Positions 62,422 to 64,000 of a stretch of DNA of 64,000 nt are shown here, one piece after another. A program made the translations under genes and the position numbers. This DNA comes from Bryopsis sp. KO-2023 (lineage: Eukaryota; Chlorophyta; Ulvophyceae; Bryopsidales; Bryopsidaceae), in the NCBI GenBank assembly GCA_030272585.1, contig BSYQ01000003.1:2294001-2358000 (forward strand), written 5' to 3'. The notes below the pieces were generated by a model. That model worked only from the letters and a program-made list of their open reading frames with translations. It did no database searches and was not told the DNA's origin. How positions within the stretch are numbered: position 1 is the first letter of the stretch; every line of letters begins with the position of its first letter.

Positions 62422-64000
62422 AAATGATATTGAAATGAAAGAACCCACTACAAAAACACCAGCCTCACTAAATGATGGTGTTCAAGAGACACCTGTGGTT
62501 GCAGCCCCTATTGCAACAGAACAGGAAGCAAACACACTGGATGGGGTCACTCCAGGAGTGTTAATTCAAAAGAAAAAGCAGTCTCAAAAGAGAGTGGATA
62601 AACAAACAGAGGCCACTGTGAGTTTACCCACTAGAGTGGAAGGAAATGTTGAGGGAAAGGAACCAGTTCAGACTGCAGTAGCTCAGGCTACAGCAGCATA
62701 TAGAGGATATGAACTGGCAGGATTTATTGGTGCAAAGAAAGCTACAGCATACATTGATACAGGATCCACTGCTAATTATATTAGCATGGATGCAGTCAAG
62801 GAACTAGGACTGCAATACAAACCACAAGAAACTCCTGTTAAGTTTCTAGATGGTACAGAAAGGAAATCAGTGGGGAGATGTTTTGGCATCCCTTTTGTCT
62901 GTGGAAAGATCCAGCTCTCATTTGATGCTGATGTCTTCCCAGACAGTAATCACCCAATCCTGCTGGGATTGCCCTGGCTCATACACTACAATCCCAAAGT
63001 GGATTTTAAGTCAGGAATAATCACAGTAAACAAGGGCAGAAAGAGTGTAAAATTACCACTCTCAGTGATGCCTGAATATCAGCTCAAACCCACTGGAGCT
63101 ACAGAACTTTCCTTTTGTTCTAGTGGTAGAATCAAAAGACAGATAGAGAAAGGGGAAATCAAACACATCATCATGGTGGTGATCAGGCCAGAGGATGAAT
63201 CAAAGACTGGAGTAGAAACAATCCCAGAACAAAGGGAAGGGGATGATCTACAGAAAATCCTGCAGGAGGATATGGATCCCAGGATTAAGGAAGTACTGAC
63301 TCAGTACAGAAAAGTGTTTGCAAAAGATTTGCCTAAAGGTGTACCTCCTACCAGGCTGGGTCATGAATTCAGGATTGATCTGGAGGAGGGTACTGAACCC
63401 ATGTACAGGCCACTGTATAAACTGTCTCCTCTTGAGTTAGATGAGGTTAAAAGACAGTTAGATTACCTGTTGGAGATGGATTTCATAGAACCATCACAGT
63501 CACCCTTTGGGGCACCAATCCTGTTTGTCCCTAAGAAAGATGGAGGGCTCAGGATGTGCCTGGATTACAGATGGCTCAACAAGAAAACCATCAAAAACAG
63601 ATACCCTCTGCCCTTACCAGAGGAGATGATTGACAGGGTGCATGGGGCTAGATATTTCACAAAGATTGATTTGAGATCAGGCTACTGGCAGATGCCTCTA
63701 AGGGAAGAGGACAGGCCTAAGACTGCCTTTAGAAGCAGATTTGGACACTATCAGTTCAAAGTGCTTTCCTTTGGACTTACTAATGCTCCAGCACAATACA
63801 TGAACATGGTTAATGATATCTTCAAGGATATGCTGGATATCTTTGTGCTGATCTTCATTGATGACCTTCTGATCTATTCCAGAAGCATCTCTGAGCATGT
63901 AGAACATCTGGCAGCAGTCTTAGCCAGGCTACAGAAGTATAGTCTATTTGCAAAGGCCACCAAAAGTGAAATCTGTGTGAAGGAAACAGATTTCTGTGGA
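62384..64000 (+). CDS. pol: Pol polyprotein, partial: aspartic protease and reverse transcriptase
   Basis: The -1 frame relative to gag is open from 62300 (after a stop at 62297) to the window end, at least 538 codons past the shift site. A charged, Thr/Glu-rich spacer comes first. The retroviral-type aspartic protease follows, with AYIDTGSTANYIS (DTG at 62756-62764) and HPILLGLPWL. The reverse transcriptase starts around 63360 (LEEGTEPMYRPLYKLSP), with FGAPILFVPKKDGGLRMC, FTKIDLRSGYWQMPL, LSFGLTNAPAQYMNMVN, and the catalytic FIDDLLIYS (63854-63880; Phe-Ile-Asp-Asp where many have Tyr/Phe-Val-Asp-Asp). RNase H, integrase and any chromodomain lie outside. It is made as a Gag-Pol fusion if the frameshift works. 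Confidence 0.93.

Larger units (their letters stand above)
59115..64000 (+). mobile_element. Ty3/gypsy LTR retrotransposon, 5' part
   Basis: Order seen: 5' LTR (59115-59670), primer-binding site (59675-59687), leader, gag (from 60141), pol in the -1 frame with protease then reverse transcriptase, open to the window edge. Protease before reverse transcriptase, and the RT sequence itself, fit Ty3/gypsy; integrase and the 3' LTR lie outside, so copia is excluded only by RT type. No stop breaks gag or the visible pol, so the copy looks intact and possibly young. Confidence 0.93.

Overview
The window is nuclear DNA from a eukaryote of the green lineage, most likely a green alga, with a streptophyte alga as my first guess. 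The markers are a plant-type RR-TZF protein (ankyrin repeats followed by an arginine-rich tandem CCCH zinc finger) and the first exon of a bHLH factor whose basic region resembles plant subgroup IVc. Most genes have many short spliceosomal introns. Intergenic and intron DNA is full of homopolymer and polypyrimidine tracts. I could not fix genus or species. Most multi-exon models were rebuilt by hand from GT/AG sites and checked for phase; no transcript evidence was available.

Layout: 0-0.5 kb, 5' exon of the bHLH gene (-). 1.8-7.1 kb, a very long coiled-coil protein with two N-terminal membrane segments (-). 10.4-11.3 kb, an apparently intronless multi-pass membrane protein (-), divergent from an F-box/LRR gene (11.8-14.1 kb, +). 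14.7-15.9 kb, first copy of an unidentified dispersed repeat, here called R1, followed by about 3 kb of low-complexity DNA. 19.3-22.9 kb, the RR-TZF gene (-), divergent from a UBA-UIM-UBX gene (24.0-26.8 kb, +). 27.6-28.1 kb, a 414-bp inverted-repeat element abutting an RWD/DUF1115 gene (+). 29.6-32.6 kb, a second coiled-coil gene (-) with a 641-bp terminal-inverted-repeat element in its last intron. 32.7-33.3 kb, an unidentified C-terminal coding piece (-). 33.6-36.2 kb, RAD51B (-), divergent from XPO1/CRM1 (36.7-46.0 kb, +, 15 exons, 1061 aa). 47.4-48.6 kb, R1 copy 2. 49.3-53.5 kb, MCM9 (+, 10 exons, 684 aa). 54.0-55.2 kb, R1 copy 3, inverted. 56.0-57.5 kb, POP5 of RNase P/MRP (-, seven tiny exons, 145 aa). 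58.2-64.0 kb, two related LTR-retrotransposon 5' ends; the second continues into a Ty3/gypsy gag and pol that run off the right edge.

The host genes are housekeeping or regulatory: nuclear export (XPO1), homologous recombination and replication repair (RAD51B, MCM9), tRNA/rRNA processing (POP5), CDC48-type ubiquitin adaptor work (UBX), and RNA-level or transcriptional regulation (TZF, bHLH, F-box). They do not form an operon or obvious pathway cluster, although RAD51B and MCM9 lie about 13 kb apart on either side of XPO1.

The most distinctive signals are in the mobile DNA. The gypsy element separates gag and pol by a -1 frame step exactly at a G_GGA_AAC slippery heptamer, 7 nt ahead of a perfect 7-bp stem that could become a pseudoknot. 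R1 has a nearly invariant core in three copies. Two TIR elements sit exactly at gene signals, one at a start codon and one beside a splice acceptor.
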